Of a stretch of DNA of 64,000 bases, positions 34,913-47,682 are shown in pieces. How positions within the stretch are numbered: position 1 is the first letter of the stretch; every line of letters starts with the position of its first letter. The notes under the pieces are model-generated. The model was given only the letters and a program-made list of their open reading frames with translations, was not told the DNA's origin and did no database searches. Made by a program: the position numbers and the translations under genes. This DNA is from Ricordea florida (Eukaryota > Cnidaria > Anthozoa > Corallimorpharia > Ricordeidae): the NCBI GenBank assembly GCA_949710005.1, contig OX453276.1, positions 30,001,113 to 30,065,112 on the forward strand, in the 5' to 3' direction.

Positions 34913-37388
34913 TTCACCGAGGGAACCGCTAACACCACAGACCTCAACGTTTAAAGAAGAAAACTCTCTCCAGCACGTAAACACATCCAGGAATAGCAAA
35001 CATAGACACTAATAAAGTCACTTAGTGAATAAATCGAGTTAACAGCTCGAAAAGAGAGCAGCTCTGCACAAGAAAAACACTTAGGCGAATGGAGTCCACA
35101 AGAAACTTTTCACGTTCTCTTCACCGTCGTGCTTACTTCAATCAGGTTGTTATGGCGATGTTCATGCCGAGCCAATCACACAGCGGCGGCGTCTTTGCTA
35201 GCCCTTGTAGAGGCAATATTGCGCAAGAATTGCAATTTCTCACCCAGTAACCCAGTAATTAGCCATCCATCAAAGGGAGGTTTTGAGTTTTTGTTGAAAA
35301 TTCAGTTCTTCAGATAAGAATAAAGACCTGGGCAAATTGTATTATAAAGACTGCAGAACGAAATAATCTTCAAAGTAATGTGACTCACTGAAAAGAAAAG
35401 AGCACGGGTTTCCTAATTTTTGACATTTAATTCAGCAATGAAAAGTGTTTTGAATACACATACCAAACATAACACAGTACGTTTTGACTGTTTGTTTGCC
35501 CTTTAAATCTTTAAATTTCCGGTTCTTAGACAACCTCCTTTTGAGGGATGCCAAGCGATGTCGCGCCGTAGTTGTAATCAGTCATCCATGAAAGGGAGGT
35601 TTAGAGATTTTTGGGAAAGTATAGCTCCCAGCAAAAAGAAATATAATTTTTCTTTAGATTAGACGCATTCTTTAGTTAATAATAAATTAAAAACGTTTCT
35701 ACAACGGTTTGTTCAGTTTGTTAGCCGACGACAGGTCCTGCCGACGAGCTCACACAAAGCTAATTTTAGGCCAACAACACGAAGGTGACTCGGGTCTCGT
35801 CGGATTCCATCATCGGAAGAAGTTCCGACGGGATCTCCTTTTGACGGATGGTGAAGTGTGACTACCTATCCAGACTGTCCTCATGATCGAGAGGTTTGAA
35901 GGCTTGGCACGAGTTGATTTCTAAGTTTTGGTCAGGGAGGGGTGGGGGAAGAGAATGACCTATTTATATGGGATTTTTGTTCCTTTGTTTTTTATTTTGT
36001 TTCTATTGATTTATTAATTTTTTCCTTTTTTTTTGAGCTTCACAAAAACCCAAAAAAAGTTTCAAAAAAGTTTCTGGATAAGTATATTTCCACTGTTGAA
36101 CAGTATTCCAATTTTTGCTGAGAAGGAAACACAAAAAAAGGATAACAGGAAGAACAAGAACAAGCGGCGAGCCAGCGGAGCCCCCTGAGGAAAACAAAGC
36201 AAACAGGATCAATAGCAGAATCGAAACGCACCAATCAGAGCAGACCACACAGCTACATAATGGTGAGCCGGAATCAGTCGACCAGCAGTAACCAGTCGAA
36301 ACGTCGCGATCAACATCCAGTGACTACATCGGGTGATAAAAGAAGAATTTATACTATTATCGCATTCTCCACGATGAAAAACAACCCATTCCTTAACCTT
36401 TTCACTCACTGATGTAATCAATATAGCTTCTCCTTTCAATATCAACACATTGGCAAGACAGTTGATGATGAGAATTTGGGCACGTGAACCACCTGAGGAT
36501 ACTGAGCTGATTTAATACAAAATTATTCTCCCTTTTAAACAAGGATTTGTATGCCTCTTGTTCAGGAAAATTGCTGTTCATATTGTGAGAGTAAAAGGGT
36601 TAACAGGAAGAATTATTGTACATCTTGTGGTTCAATTTTATCCTTGGTTCAAATTTTACTTTCCTTTCTTTCTGAGATCATGAATGATTAGTTCCTGGTA
36701 TGATAATTAAAATGGTAATCCAATCTGACTGTTCCTTCAGTGCTAAAAGGGAACATTTAGTTGAATTAAGTGAAAAATGAACTTGATGGCAGTCTCCCTA
36801 ATACACTGAGGCAATACTTAAAAAAATTACCTAACGTTTGGTTTGGAGGTTATATTCTTAGTTTCCAGTTATTTCCTGATACCCTGGTTTATAAGTCAAG
36901 TTTGGCAGCAATGATATCGGCCTCGTAGATGAATTTGTTCTAGCAGCCCTCTTCGTCAAGGTTTTAAATCGGATTTGGAGTTGTTGTCATTTCTGCCTAC
37001 CGTGGTTTGCAGACTTTATCAATTAGCATTTTGACCTCAACAAGGCGACGTCTAAGTAGAAACAGGCGTGTTTTGTTTATTTGTTTATCTTGATTTTCTT
37101 TCAAGGCGTAAATTTCTAATTATCGTTGTAATTGTTGTTTCGGGTCTGAGGAAGGCGAAAAACGTGCCGCACAGTAGGGATTTAACTTTGCACGTGTGGC
37201 TTAATTGCACCTTTGGTGCTGTCGCAGTATACTTCTTCCTGTTTTGCGTTTCCAAATGCTTTCTTTCAGCTATAGCTTCCTTTTTGGCTTGTCGCCTTGT
37301 CCAATTTAATCTGAATCAGCTATGCTTACTCTTGCTGTTTCCCTTAACGCTGAAATAACTCCTCTTCCTTGTTTGATAATTGTGCCGA

Positions 37389-37396
37389 TATAAAAA
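37389..37396 (+). promoter_or_regulatory. TATA box of BRICHOS copy B
   Basis: TATAAAAAGGGG, identical in sequence and distance to that of copy A. Confidence 0.65.
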
Positions 37397-37482
37397 GGGG
37401 TACTTGTGTCAGCAAAATCACAACTGCCTTCAAGAGAATCACCGAAGTCACATCTACTCAACAGAATACAAGAGATACAACC

Positions 37483-40400
37483 ATGGTGAGAAACAGGCAG
37501 AGATTTCAGTTAATCTGGTTTAACACATTCGTACATCCATGCTAACTGGCTTCTCTTTCTTTTTTTAGGTCTCTGTAATCATCGTTTTTCTCCTTCTGAA
37601 CTGTTTTTCTCAGATAACTATCGGAGCAGTGGTATGACTTTTACTCTCTGTGTTTTTAGTAGAATATTTTATATTTTACCAGTATAGTAACAGTCTGATT
37701 TTATATAAAATTTATACAGTTATCTAGGTAGATTAGAGCTTATCACAGAATTTAAAAGGAGTTTAAATAATAGAAAGCTCGTCAATAACTTTTTTTGTTG
37801 CTACTAATGAATTTCTCTCATGTTGCGCTTTTAAATTTCTAAGAGCTTTGTACTACAAAAGGAACATAATTATGCAGTATTTAGAAAAACATACATGCCC
37901 TATGACATTTCGTGTGACAATTCTCCATGTTTTACTGTTAAGCTTTTTCAATATAACATTTGTGCTGCTAGACCAATCATTCTTGCAGGTTCTTTAATTG
38001 AGCAGGTCGCCTCGTTTAAGCTTCTAATGCATTTCTAGAGATCTAAGAGTACTCTGGATAGACTAAAAAGTGTATTGGATGTATTTTGGAGGCGTCTGTT
38101 GTTGGGTGCCCCTGACAATGAACTATTAGATTACTATTATACCAATGGGTGCAGGTGACTCAATTCAAGAGAAATTTGAGTGAAAAAAATTTAACCCTCC
38201 CCTCAAAGGTATTCTTGAAAACGGCCCTCCCCAAACTGCCCAAAGTGACGCTAAAAAAGCTGACCCTTCCCCTCAACCAACTATAGTAGCTCTCCTTCCC
38301 CCCCCCTTACCCCATACCAGATAATTAATTCAAAAGCATTAATTGTTTTTTGTAACTATAAGCCCCTTGCGGGACATAACTGGTACAATCGCTAAGGCTA
38401 ATGACTGCTGAAATACCTCCTTTAAACCACCTGCCAACCAACCAAATTATTACTATAATTTTCTGTGTGCAGATACCTGCTTCCGATGCTGTTGAGGTGC
38501 GCAAAGACGGGGAAAATTTTAAGCTGCACATCACCGAGAAAGGAACGGAATTTGACGAGGAAATTGACATCGACGAGGAAGAAGGCTTTGAGTTTTTCAA
38601 AGTACCAGCTCACAACGGAAATTCCGAGTCAGAATATTTTTATGACTTCGTAAATGTGAGTAGCTATTGATTGACGTTTAGAAGGTTAGCATGACCTTTT
38701 TGGGGGGAGGGGTGAGGAGAGAGTATCAGACACGCAGGAACAAACTATTCTGACGACACGATGTAGAAGCCCTGGTATTGCCAAGGGACTCTATAGGGCT
38801 ATTTAAGAGTTAAGCGGTAAATATTTATCATTCTACGTCAGTCAGTGTGGTGCATGCCACAGCATTAGATGGGGAATACGTTGTTACAGATTTTTTGGCC
38901 ACATTTAAAGAGTGGCTTTTTAGTGGTATTTCGCATCTGGCTTTGCACGTCAATTAGCTTTTCATGCTTATAACATCTCAGATCTTGTAAATTCACTTAC
39001 ATTATTATGTCCTCTAGATGACTGACTGGCACGCCCGGTAAACTATTTCACATTGAATGACTCGTTGTATGAAGGCTGAATGGGTTAGAACAGGAAGCAC
39101 AGCGGGAAAATGTCAGTGCGCATGTCCCACCTGACGACGCGCCATTCATTTGACTCTGATGACTTCCGCTCAGAATGTCGGAACGTCAATCAACGTCAAT
39201 TACCTGCATCCGAACGATCGAAAAACAAACTACCTTCTAATACTTTTTGCAATGGCGCCTGGCCTTTCAATCAGGAGGCGAGGCTGCAGGTGACCTTTTT
39301 TGTCAGAAAGCTCTCCTGAACTTTCTACTTTTCATGTGCAAATCATATTTTTCGGTTTAAATATAAAAAGAAGAAGGATTCGTAACGAGATAAGTCCCCC
39401 GGCTACAGCTTGGCCTTAATCAAATGCAAGGCCATTAGGGATGCAACTGTGAAATAGCTTAGTGATTCAAGTAAAGCTATATATAATATCGGGGTATATC
39501 TGTCCATTAACCCTTTCAATGACACAGGTGACCCGCGTATAAATTCTCCTTATAAATCCAATACACTACTGCACAAACAGATTATAAGAATTAAGAGCTT
39601 GATCACATCAAGGATGCTAAATCGATCAACCCCCAAATTCTCTGGTCTAGAACATAACGAACTGTATAGCACTTACTCAGGAGAAATTATACTTGATCTT
39701 GACAGTGAAAGGGTTAACGTGACTTTTTTCTGTTTGTTAGAACATGACAGTTACCCGTTTGAAGAGTGAAGGCAGATGTTACGTCACACCTCTTCCAGAG
39801 AACTTGCCCAGACCTGCAGATCTGAAAAACGGATTGCAGACGGTATGCCTAGCCTATTATGTGGCTATGAAACTCAGACTTGATAAATTCGCCGACAGTT
39901 ACTTGTCGGTTCATGTAAAACTCGAGAACAGGACAAACGTCAATTTCCCACAATATGGCGGACGCATGTATCTGAACATGCGGGCCCTCCCTAAAAGTCT
40001 CCAGTCAGTCCACATTTTACATCAGAAATCCATAACCAGAGGTCTAGCTTGATCTGCAACAGAATACAGTCCACCATTTTACGACATTATCTATTTTTTC
40101 TGGAACGGCGCTATTTAGATGTTTCGCGAAAAATCCCGTTACGGCATTAACGCAAGTTTCGCGCCTGGGATCCCTGAATTGAGAAATTGAAGTCCTTGTC
40201 CCGAGGTTATGGGCCAATCAGGGTCTGTCGCGGTCATGACGAGCAATCTGATTGGTTCTTATTTGGGGGGACCTGCATTCTAAATTTATTGGCTAATACT
40301 CGCGTAAATTGCCATTGCCCGATTGGGAGTTAGAGACTTTTGGTAAGACTTCTGTTCATACCCCATGATTTCAGTCCAAATTTACAAAACCATTTTCCCA

Positions 40401-43400
40401 TGGGATATTTCACTTATTTAATAGGTACTGAGGCTTAACACACGGAATTTTCAATGGAATAAATCCGAACTGATCTTTTGTTTGTCATTGGGACAACTTC
40501 ATCATTCGCGCTGCTGATTCGAAGAACAATATTTCTTCGACGAAGTCTTATCGTTTTTAACCTTTGAATGGCTTTGTTAGAACAGAGCATTAGTGTGAGA
40601 AAATTTTCACTAATAAATCTTAACACCTATGAAATAAACAAATTACATCATGGAAAATTTTTAATAAAATTCTCATTTTCTCGTTGAGTTAAATCAGAAA
40701 CCTGACACATTTGCAGCGCTTGTTCGTCTTCTGATATTACACAACTCTTGAATAAAAAGCCATGCACAAAGGAACCCGACAACTATTGCTTTATTTCCTT
40801 TTTGCTGACAGATGTATGGCAAGGTCCTCTCCAAGAACCTCCATACTGTCCAAAAGCAGTGGACCATCGCGAACCGAGTGGACAAAACAACCCTAAGGTG
40901 GGAGGCGAGGGATCTGTGTGGTCATTACCCAGTGTACCGCCTGGTGGAATACGTAACAGAAGAATTTGCTGGTACAGGTAACGTTATCACGCAAGCGTCT
41001 TTTATACTGAACTGAATTTCTGCCTGTTATATTTTACACTGATTGAGTAACAGCGTAAAAGAAAGCAATTGACACACTGGGACACCAACCATGGCTATAT
41101 CTTACGAATGCATTCCCAGCCAACAGCTGACACACGTTTACAGTGAAACTGGCGCTGAAAGGAGAGCTTTTGCACTCGCCTCGGCAGTTCAGAGCTGTTA
41201 AACATGCTAATGAACTTAAACGAGTAGGGAACAGCAGTCCATAGCTTCTACCACCTGGACGATATGACTTTGCGCATGCGTATGGTTGTAACCACACCGC
41301 TTGCGGGTCTTCAAGTGTATCCCCTGCTTAAAACGTTTACATCCAGTAAGCATATAGATCGGGATCGGCTTAATCAGAACCAGTAACTAAGTAGAGCCGA
41401 AAAAAAAGTACCCCATAGGAGAACCGATGGTGTCAAATTACGGATAGAATGGTACTTAAAAATATAGCAACAAACCTGGATTTTAGGAGAGTGCTTCGGC
41501 TGGCCTTCGAGTGCTCAAGGCCGCCATTGGTTTTTAGACTAAGTTCCCATATAATTTACGCACCCAGATCATGAACTTCTGGCTCAGCTCAGTTGTGCAA
41601 AGATATTTACCATTTAAGCAACTCTTGGAGTCCCTATGTGCAGAGCATCACCTTTTTGCCCTAAATATTCTCCAGTAGTCCTTTGACATTTCTAGGTTTT
41701 CGCTTTTTTTTTTTTTGCTTCTCTTCTAACCCACCTACAGCACCTGGCTCGTCCTCCCAAAATCTGAAAGCCTCTAGCAATTCTAACCTAAAGTCGTTGA
41801 TTTTTTTCTTTTTTTTGCAAGAACTGAAGGAAACGCCGTTCTCTACAAATTCCTCCCGTTTGTAATAAGCACTTACCAACTTGCTCTCCTACAGACTGGC
41901 TAATAACAATGAAAGTCCAAAGCGGCTCCTGCTCATATTATTATTACCTTTCATGTGAGATTTCATGACGTATTTCATGACCTGTATTTGAACGTGTGAG
42001 TAACAGAATAATCTGTTATCAGGTCACTTGCTCATTCTGATAACTAGGGTGTAACATATTTCTTTTACGTCATCTGACAGGTTTTGTCAATTACAAATTC
42101 GAGCTCTAAAAATAAACGTTATATGGTTCAAGAAAGTAAGGAGTTCGACATTGCCGACAGCAAACAGTAAATGACTGAAAGAAAAAATAAGAGTATGGGA
42201 AGTAAGGTTTTTAAAAATTTGCGATAAAGGGGAGTTAGCGACAACCAAGTTCAAGATAGTGAGATTTGACCATCTATGTAATAAAAACATGTTATTTAAT
42301 TCACTCTGTCTACAATGTTGGTTTGTGGGCGTTTGTCGTTTTTGAAATTCTGCTTTATAGCTTATGAATTTATTTAAGATTTTTTTGTCCTTGATGCTTT
42401 AAAATTGACAAATGTTGTCCAGTTTTTTATAAGAAATATCACAGTGTAGAGCATATATTAGGTTAGAATACTTAAAAATGGGCAAACTTGTACCCCAAAA
42501 CTTCCCTTAAAATAACATGCGTTTTAGATAACACATTAAGCTCTTGTCCCTGCTGAGATCGGCGAATAATCGTTTGTTTAGCAAATTTTGTACGACTTAA
42601 ATATTTAAATATTTTATTGTACCGCAGAGCTGCATCCTGGGTCTCTTGCCTTTTTTAATGTACAACGATCTCCCTTGCTGCCTGCGGGATACTGCGCCGA
42701 GAATGTTTGCTGATGACACCAATATAATCTTATCCGCAAAAACGATAGCCGATCTTAAACTACAACAACCATTTTATTTTTTTGCCAAAATAAATAGAAA
42801 TAAAAATAATTACAGCATAAAATAAATTAACTAAAATAGGCAAAAAAAAAAAAACTAGTCAGAATAGAAATAAACTAAACGACCAGAGTAGTTACCAAAA
42901 AAATTAAATTGCTTTGATTAGGTTGTACATGACCTCTGAACTTAACAACCTTACCTATTGGCTGAGAGCTAACAGACTAAGTTTAAATGTGGCCAAAACT
43001 GAACTAATAATAATCGGAACTAGGCAGAGATTGAATACCCAATTCGAGGAGATTGATATGAGTATCGATGACCAAACGATAAAGCGAGTTGATCATACTA
43101 AATCTCTAGGTCTTACCATTGATGCTTAACTCTCTTGGTCTAAACACGTGGACGAGATATGCGAGAAAGCCTTTTCAGCAATTGGGGCATTTAAACGCAA
43201 ACGAGCTTTCATTTCGACAGCCCTGCAGTTCAAATTTACAATGCTTTAATATTACCACATTTTGATTAGTGCAGCCCGGTCTGGGACTGTATGAATGACT
43301 ATTTGAGTTATAAATATTAATTACCGACAAGTATTACAAAATCGCGCAGCCAGCTGGAGTAATTACTAAATTACCTTTTGATACGAGCTCCAGTCTCCTC

Positions 43401-44425
43401 GCGATGATTAAGGGGGAGAAGTTCTCTCTTCGTCGTAAACAACAGAAAGCTTTAATTATGTATGAAACATTGAAAGAACTTGCCCCAGATCTTCAGTGTC
43501 TTTTCACTTAACGCTATGTTAATGACTATAATTTAAGAAATCTTGAAGGAAAACTTTCGGCACCCAAGCCAAATATTAATTTCCTAAAGCGAAGTTTCTG
43601 TTATAGCGGAGCCTGTTTGTGGAACAACTTGCCCCAAGATTTTAAAGACGTTGGCTCCACGGGCAGTTTAAGGGGGGTACTAAGAAAGTATCTGACATAT
43701 CGGATTCCCACACAGCAATCATGTAAAACAGTTGTAATGATCGAGTTTTAGCAGGAGCTTCTGGTTTTAGTTTTTAACTTTAAGCTTAACTGATGATTCT
43801 CCGTGTATAAATAAAGTTTTACATTACATTTACATTAAACGAGTGCAAGGGATGAGATGGTATGCAGAAACTTTACCAGAAGGACAGTGGCACTGATCTC
43901 ACACTCATAGAACAATTTTTAAGTAGAAACACTCTATTTTCTTTATAATCTACTTTCCTCAAAAATCGTCACTCGAAAAGTTGATTTCCATATATTCTCG
44001 CAAAGCATTTTATCACGTCCAGTCAGTTGGGTCGCCTCCAATTGACAACCACGCTAAAGATAAGAAATTGTGGACTTTTGTTTTTTGGGATACCCTGATA
44101 GTCATACTAAGGTTGTATTTGCATTGTTCCTCGCACAGATGGCACAGATAGCAATCTTTTTAAGTCTCATGTTTTGTTGTTGCATTTTCACACAGGAAGA
44201 CACCGGCGTGACTGGTCGGTTCTAAATGACCGCCCCATGTGTCAAGACCACACATCAATTCCTAAGGGATGTCCCGAAGTTGACTATGTCTTTCGTTTGA
44301 AAATTCGGAGACAAACCTGTACTTACTATGTCTCGTGCAAGCTGAACGAGCAGAGAAACCAAGTTTGCGAGACACTTGAACATCTCTACGACAAAATATT
44401 TTGTTGGACCGTTTCCTGTCCCTGA
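37483..44425 (+). CDS. Secreted BRICHOS preproprotein with cysteine-rich C-terminal peptide (copy B)
   Basis: Same six exons as copy A (37483-37485, 37569-37631, 38473-38655, 39741-39842, 40812-40977, 44196-44425), 248 aa. Exons 1-5 differ from copy A by only V57E and G147W plus two silent changes. The signal peptide, BRICHOS cysteines and RHRR furin-type site are unchanged. The last exon differs at 12 of 75 residues: K179W, P180S, Q182L, T211R, K212Q, S214C, S217Y, K224E, T227N, K228Q, F233L and F237Y. Only two codons there are silently changed. All six cysteines of copy A are kept and a seventh is gained (Cys214), which could allow a dimer. The peptide is less basic than in copy A. No stop or frameshift: both copies look functional. 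Confidence 0.85.
42635..43840 (+). pseudogene. LINE reverse transcriptase relic in BRICHOS intron 5 (copy B)
   Basis: Duplicate of the relic at 16480-17700 with the same AT-rich interruption and the same stops. The FADDTNIILS and WLRANRLSLNVAKTELIIIG segments are readable. Confidence 0.8.
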
Positions 44426-45163
44426 TTCTTCCCCGGCATAGGGGGCATAGGGGGCCTGGGCAGCCACGCCAAATGAAGGAAAAATTTTGGTTTTTGTATT
44501 AGTGGTAGCTCCTGACTAGACAAGCTCTTTTTGGCTGTTATATTTCTTATGTTACTCATTGTACTGATTACATAAAAAACAATTATTCCTTTTCAATTTG
44601 CTTTGATGTTAATACTGATGGCTGCGGTTGGGGCTGTTATTCAGTGTTCTTTTGTTATTATTTGAGATTTCAGTTGTATGGTAAGTGCTTTTTTTGCAGA
44701 TCAGGTCGTTTAAGACAAACATGTAATGAAAATGTAATGTAGTGAAAGTTATTTGTCCTTGTAATAAAATCTTCTATTGTATCTTCTATTGTGTATCTGG
44801 TTGTATTCCAAAAGGCGAATACATCGAATGTATCTTTTCAAAACTATCGGCTTAGTCGGGCTCATGCCTGAGGATCTCGTTCTTTTTTTTGGCCATGACT
44901 GAGATGTTGGCGAATGTCTCGACCATCTTTAGTTAGTATCCACTAGTACCTCACTGGCAAAGTCTTACCTGAAGCATCCAGTTTCAAAAAGCCTATGTTG
45001 ATATGTTAATACTTACTTCGGTTTCCTTGGGGTTCAACTTGCCAATTGTACTTAGTGAGGCGAGGCAAATACTGAGCGTACTGATAGGACGTGTCTTTTT
45101 ACGCTCCCTGTTACTGATCAAAGATTTTCGGACTCTAATGCCTGATACAGTTAAAGTGCTTAA

Positions 45164-45927
45164 GGGGGCAGTCTAGTCAAATTTCAGAGAAATGTTCGAA
45201 GCATCTTTAAAACAACAGAGCTCTGTAACGATTTTATAGAAAACAATGAAATTTTCACCAGAGCATCCCTTCAGTATGACCTACACAGGAAGGTGTAATT
45301 TGAGATGAAGTAGTTAAAAGATAGTTAATGATTAACTCCTGAATTTTACCTTATCAGCTGAGGGTTGCCGTCTGCCCCACATACTTGTTATGTGCAGAAT
45401 TCATTGAAAATGAATTCCACTTTCTATCCATAACTAACATGGATTGAACTATGATCCTATGGAGCGGTTTCGGGGTAAGGCCATAAGTGTTCCCATGGCA
45501 ACCAAATCCTTCCAAATATGGGTGTAGAACAGATATCTCCTCAAGTATTTAACTTAATCCAATTTCGCTCCATAGGATCATAGTTTACATCCTAAAGGCA
45601 GTCTGTGCCAAATTTCACAGCAATTGGTCATATACTTAAGCAAAAAATAGTTAGGGGGAGATGCCTACTTCCAGAAAAAGTCAAATTTGAGAAAAATGCT
45701 CTTAAAGTTGGCACAAATTTAAACTTTTCCTTAACCGTTTCCATGGCAACCGATCGCCATTGGCAGATTACATCACGAAAATCGCTTTTATGAGCTTTCA
45801 CAGGTCAATTTATGTGAAAAAGAATTCGAAAACTTAAAGTAGATGGGTTAAACTATAGTTTTACGTAAAAATATAAAAAATGGTTGGATGACCGAAAATT
45901 AACAAAAAATCTGACTAGACGGCCCCC
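45164..45927. mobile_element. 764-bp piggyBac-type MITE (TTAA target site)
   Basis: Flanked on both sides by TTAA (45160-45163 and 45928-45931). Copy A has one TTAA at 19007-19010 and otherwise continuous sequence. Terminal inverted repeats are GGGGGC(A/C)GTCTAGTCA. An internal inverted pair around CTATGATCCTATGGAGC occurs near 45450 and 45560. No transposase; non-autonomous, inserted after the duplication. Confidence 0.92.
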
Positions 45928-46433
45928 TTAAGAAAAGCAACGGAGAGCTGAAGAGGCAGCTTGAGGAAGCTAAGAATGATCTGAAGAAGCTAGAGCAACG
46001 AGTCTTTGAGCAAGAACGAGCTGTAAGAAACAGTGATAATAGCGGCCCTTCGTCCGCCATATTGAATAGAGAAGCTGAAGCGAGCCCCCCCGGGGTATTC
46101 CCTTATATGGGCTATATAGGTATGTGCGGCCCCAAAGGGTATGGTTTTTCAGCCGTTTTGGTCATAAACAGGGTATCAATTTTAGCCATTTTGCCGCCAT
46201 ATTAGTAATAAATAGGGTAACGATTTTTGCACTCTAGCAGGAGACTCTAGTCTTTGATTAATTTTTTTTTTAAAGAAGGTACTTCTCTATCATGCCCCCC
46301 TTCTTCCATCCGGGCTTTGCCTTCCTCTCTCCCTCTTAACGCCTGTATTGATTTCGGGTGAGGTCATAAAAAGAGTAACAAATTTTTGGTCATGTCATGA
46401 ATAGGGTAGAGAAAATCGCAGATTTCGTTCATA

Positions 46434-46723
46434 AGGGACGGACCATTAGTGATGGTGGGGGGGGGGGGGGAGAAAAAAGCAAAAAAAATTTCATGCAAGG
46501 GAAAATGCCAAGAAAAACATTCATGCGAAGAAGAAGGTAAAAAAAAATTAATGCAGAAGGAAGGTCCAATTGTGACTTTTCACACGTAGTAAAAAAATTC
46601 GTACAGAAGGGTTCACCTGAAAAAAAAAATTCCTGCACAAGCAGTGAGCGAAAAAAAAATTCATGCAAGCTGAAAATTCCCCACCCCCCCCCCCCCCCAT
46701 AACTTTTTTAATGGTCCGTCCCT
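46434..46723. mobile_element. MITE family 1, duplicate of copy 1
   Basis: Same location and flanks as 19502-19797 in copy A. The left TIR has lost ATTAGAAAAG-adjacent bases and the G/C runs differ in length. Confidence 0.85.
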
Positions 46724-47682
46724 AAATAGGGTAAGGGTTTTGGGAAGCGGGCCGCACACCCCTACCCAGTTTTTCTGGGAGTCCCCTCCCCACCCCCCCC
46801 TGAAGCGAGCCTTGAGTAAATTGGCCACGAGTACGATGCTACAAAACTACAGTTGGAAAGAATAGGAGCATCTCTTACTAACATTGAAAGACGATTACAT
46901 GAGCTAGAATCTACAATCGAAGAGCTTCAGGACTATAGCTACTTGTTCAACGTTAAATTAGTGTTTGGCTTCCCTGAAAACAATGAGTCGGAGCCGGAGA
47001 GCGCAGCAGTTACTAGCACACTGTGTGTTAGATTATTTAATGCTATGGGTGCGTCTGTATCTTTGAATGATATCGACATAGCACATCGCGTTCCACTTCG
47101 AGACCAAGAGAAAACGAGGAAAGATTAACCCCGCCTGATATGATAAGGGGACAGAATCTATTTTTAAAGCGGAATCTATTTATATCTCGTTCCATGGCTG
47201 CGCGGTTCCACATGGCGCATTGAAATTACAACCACGTGATGAGAAGGACATGAGCCATTGGTCAGTTAAAATAGTTTCCACGTAAAATCTGGATAAGTTC
47301 CTCATGTGGCGTAAAAAATGACGTCATATTTACAACGTTTCACTCAGGTTTCCCTTAGGTGACCCTAGGTGACTAGTTACATGAAGTGTATATCATACAT
47401 TTACCGCACCACACGGGATGGTTACACGAAATTTGCATTATACATGAATTCACATTGCTGCAATGAAATTGCAATTATTCCAACACATCCTCCTTGTGAA
47501 ACTCATGCCAACTGTCCAGGAATTTAACTTGCATGAACGGCGTTGATGTTTTTTGAGTAAACTAAACATTTCTCTACTTGTGCTCACGTCCTCCAGAGAA
47601 CTTTAAATTTGGTCATTTCACGTCGTTGTGTTGGAGAGAACGGCAACGAAATGTACCAAAATGCAAAACGCACGTGTGGGAC

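Larger units (their letters stand above)
30175..35863. mobile_element. 5.7-kb element with ~600-bp terminal inverted repeats
   Basis: Left end AGTCACACTTCGCCATCCGT and right end ACGGATGGTGAAGTGTGACT are inverted. Similarity continues inward for roughly 600 bp (30175-30720 against 35250-35863). A second inner inverted pair lies at 30645-30800 and 31280-31460. No transposase is recognisable: 31.46-33.87, 34.32-34.81 and 34.92-35.25 kb show only short frames. Nested inside are a tRNA-like stretch, a MITE and a palindrome. Its right end abuts copy B of the duplication directly. Confidence 0.7.
44990..47128 (+). pseudogene. LINE ORF1-like coiled-coil relic (copy B)
   Basis: Counterpart of 18840-20197. 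It is interrupted by the TTAA MITE (45164-45927), the foldback-type repeat from about 46085 to 46800, and MITE family 1. The last block (46853-47128) is open for 91 codons with the coiled coil and the DIDIAHRVP motif. Confidence 0.6.
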
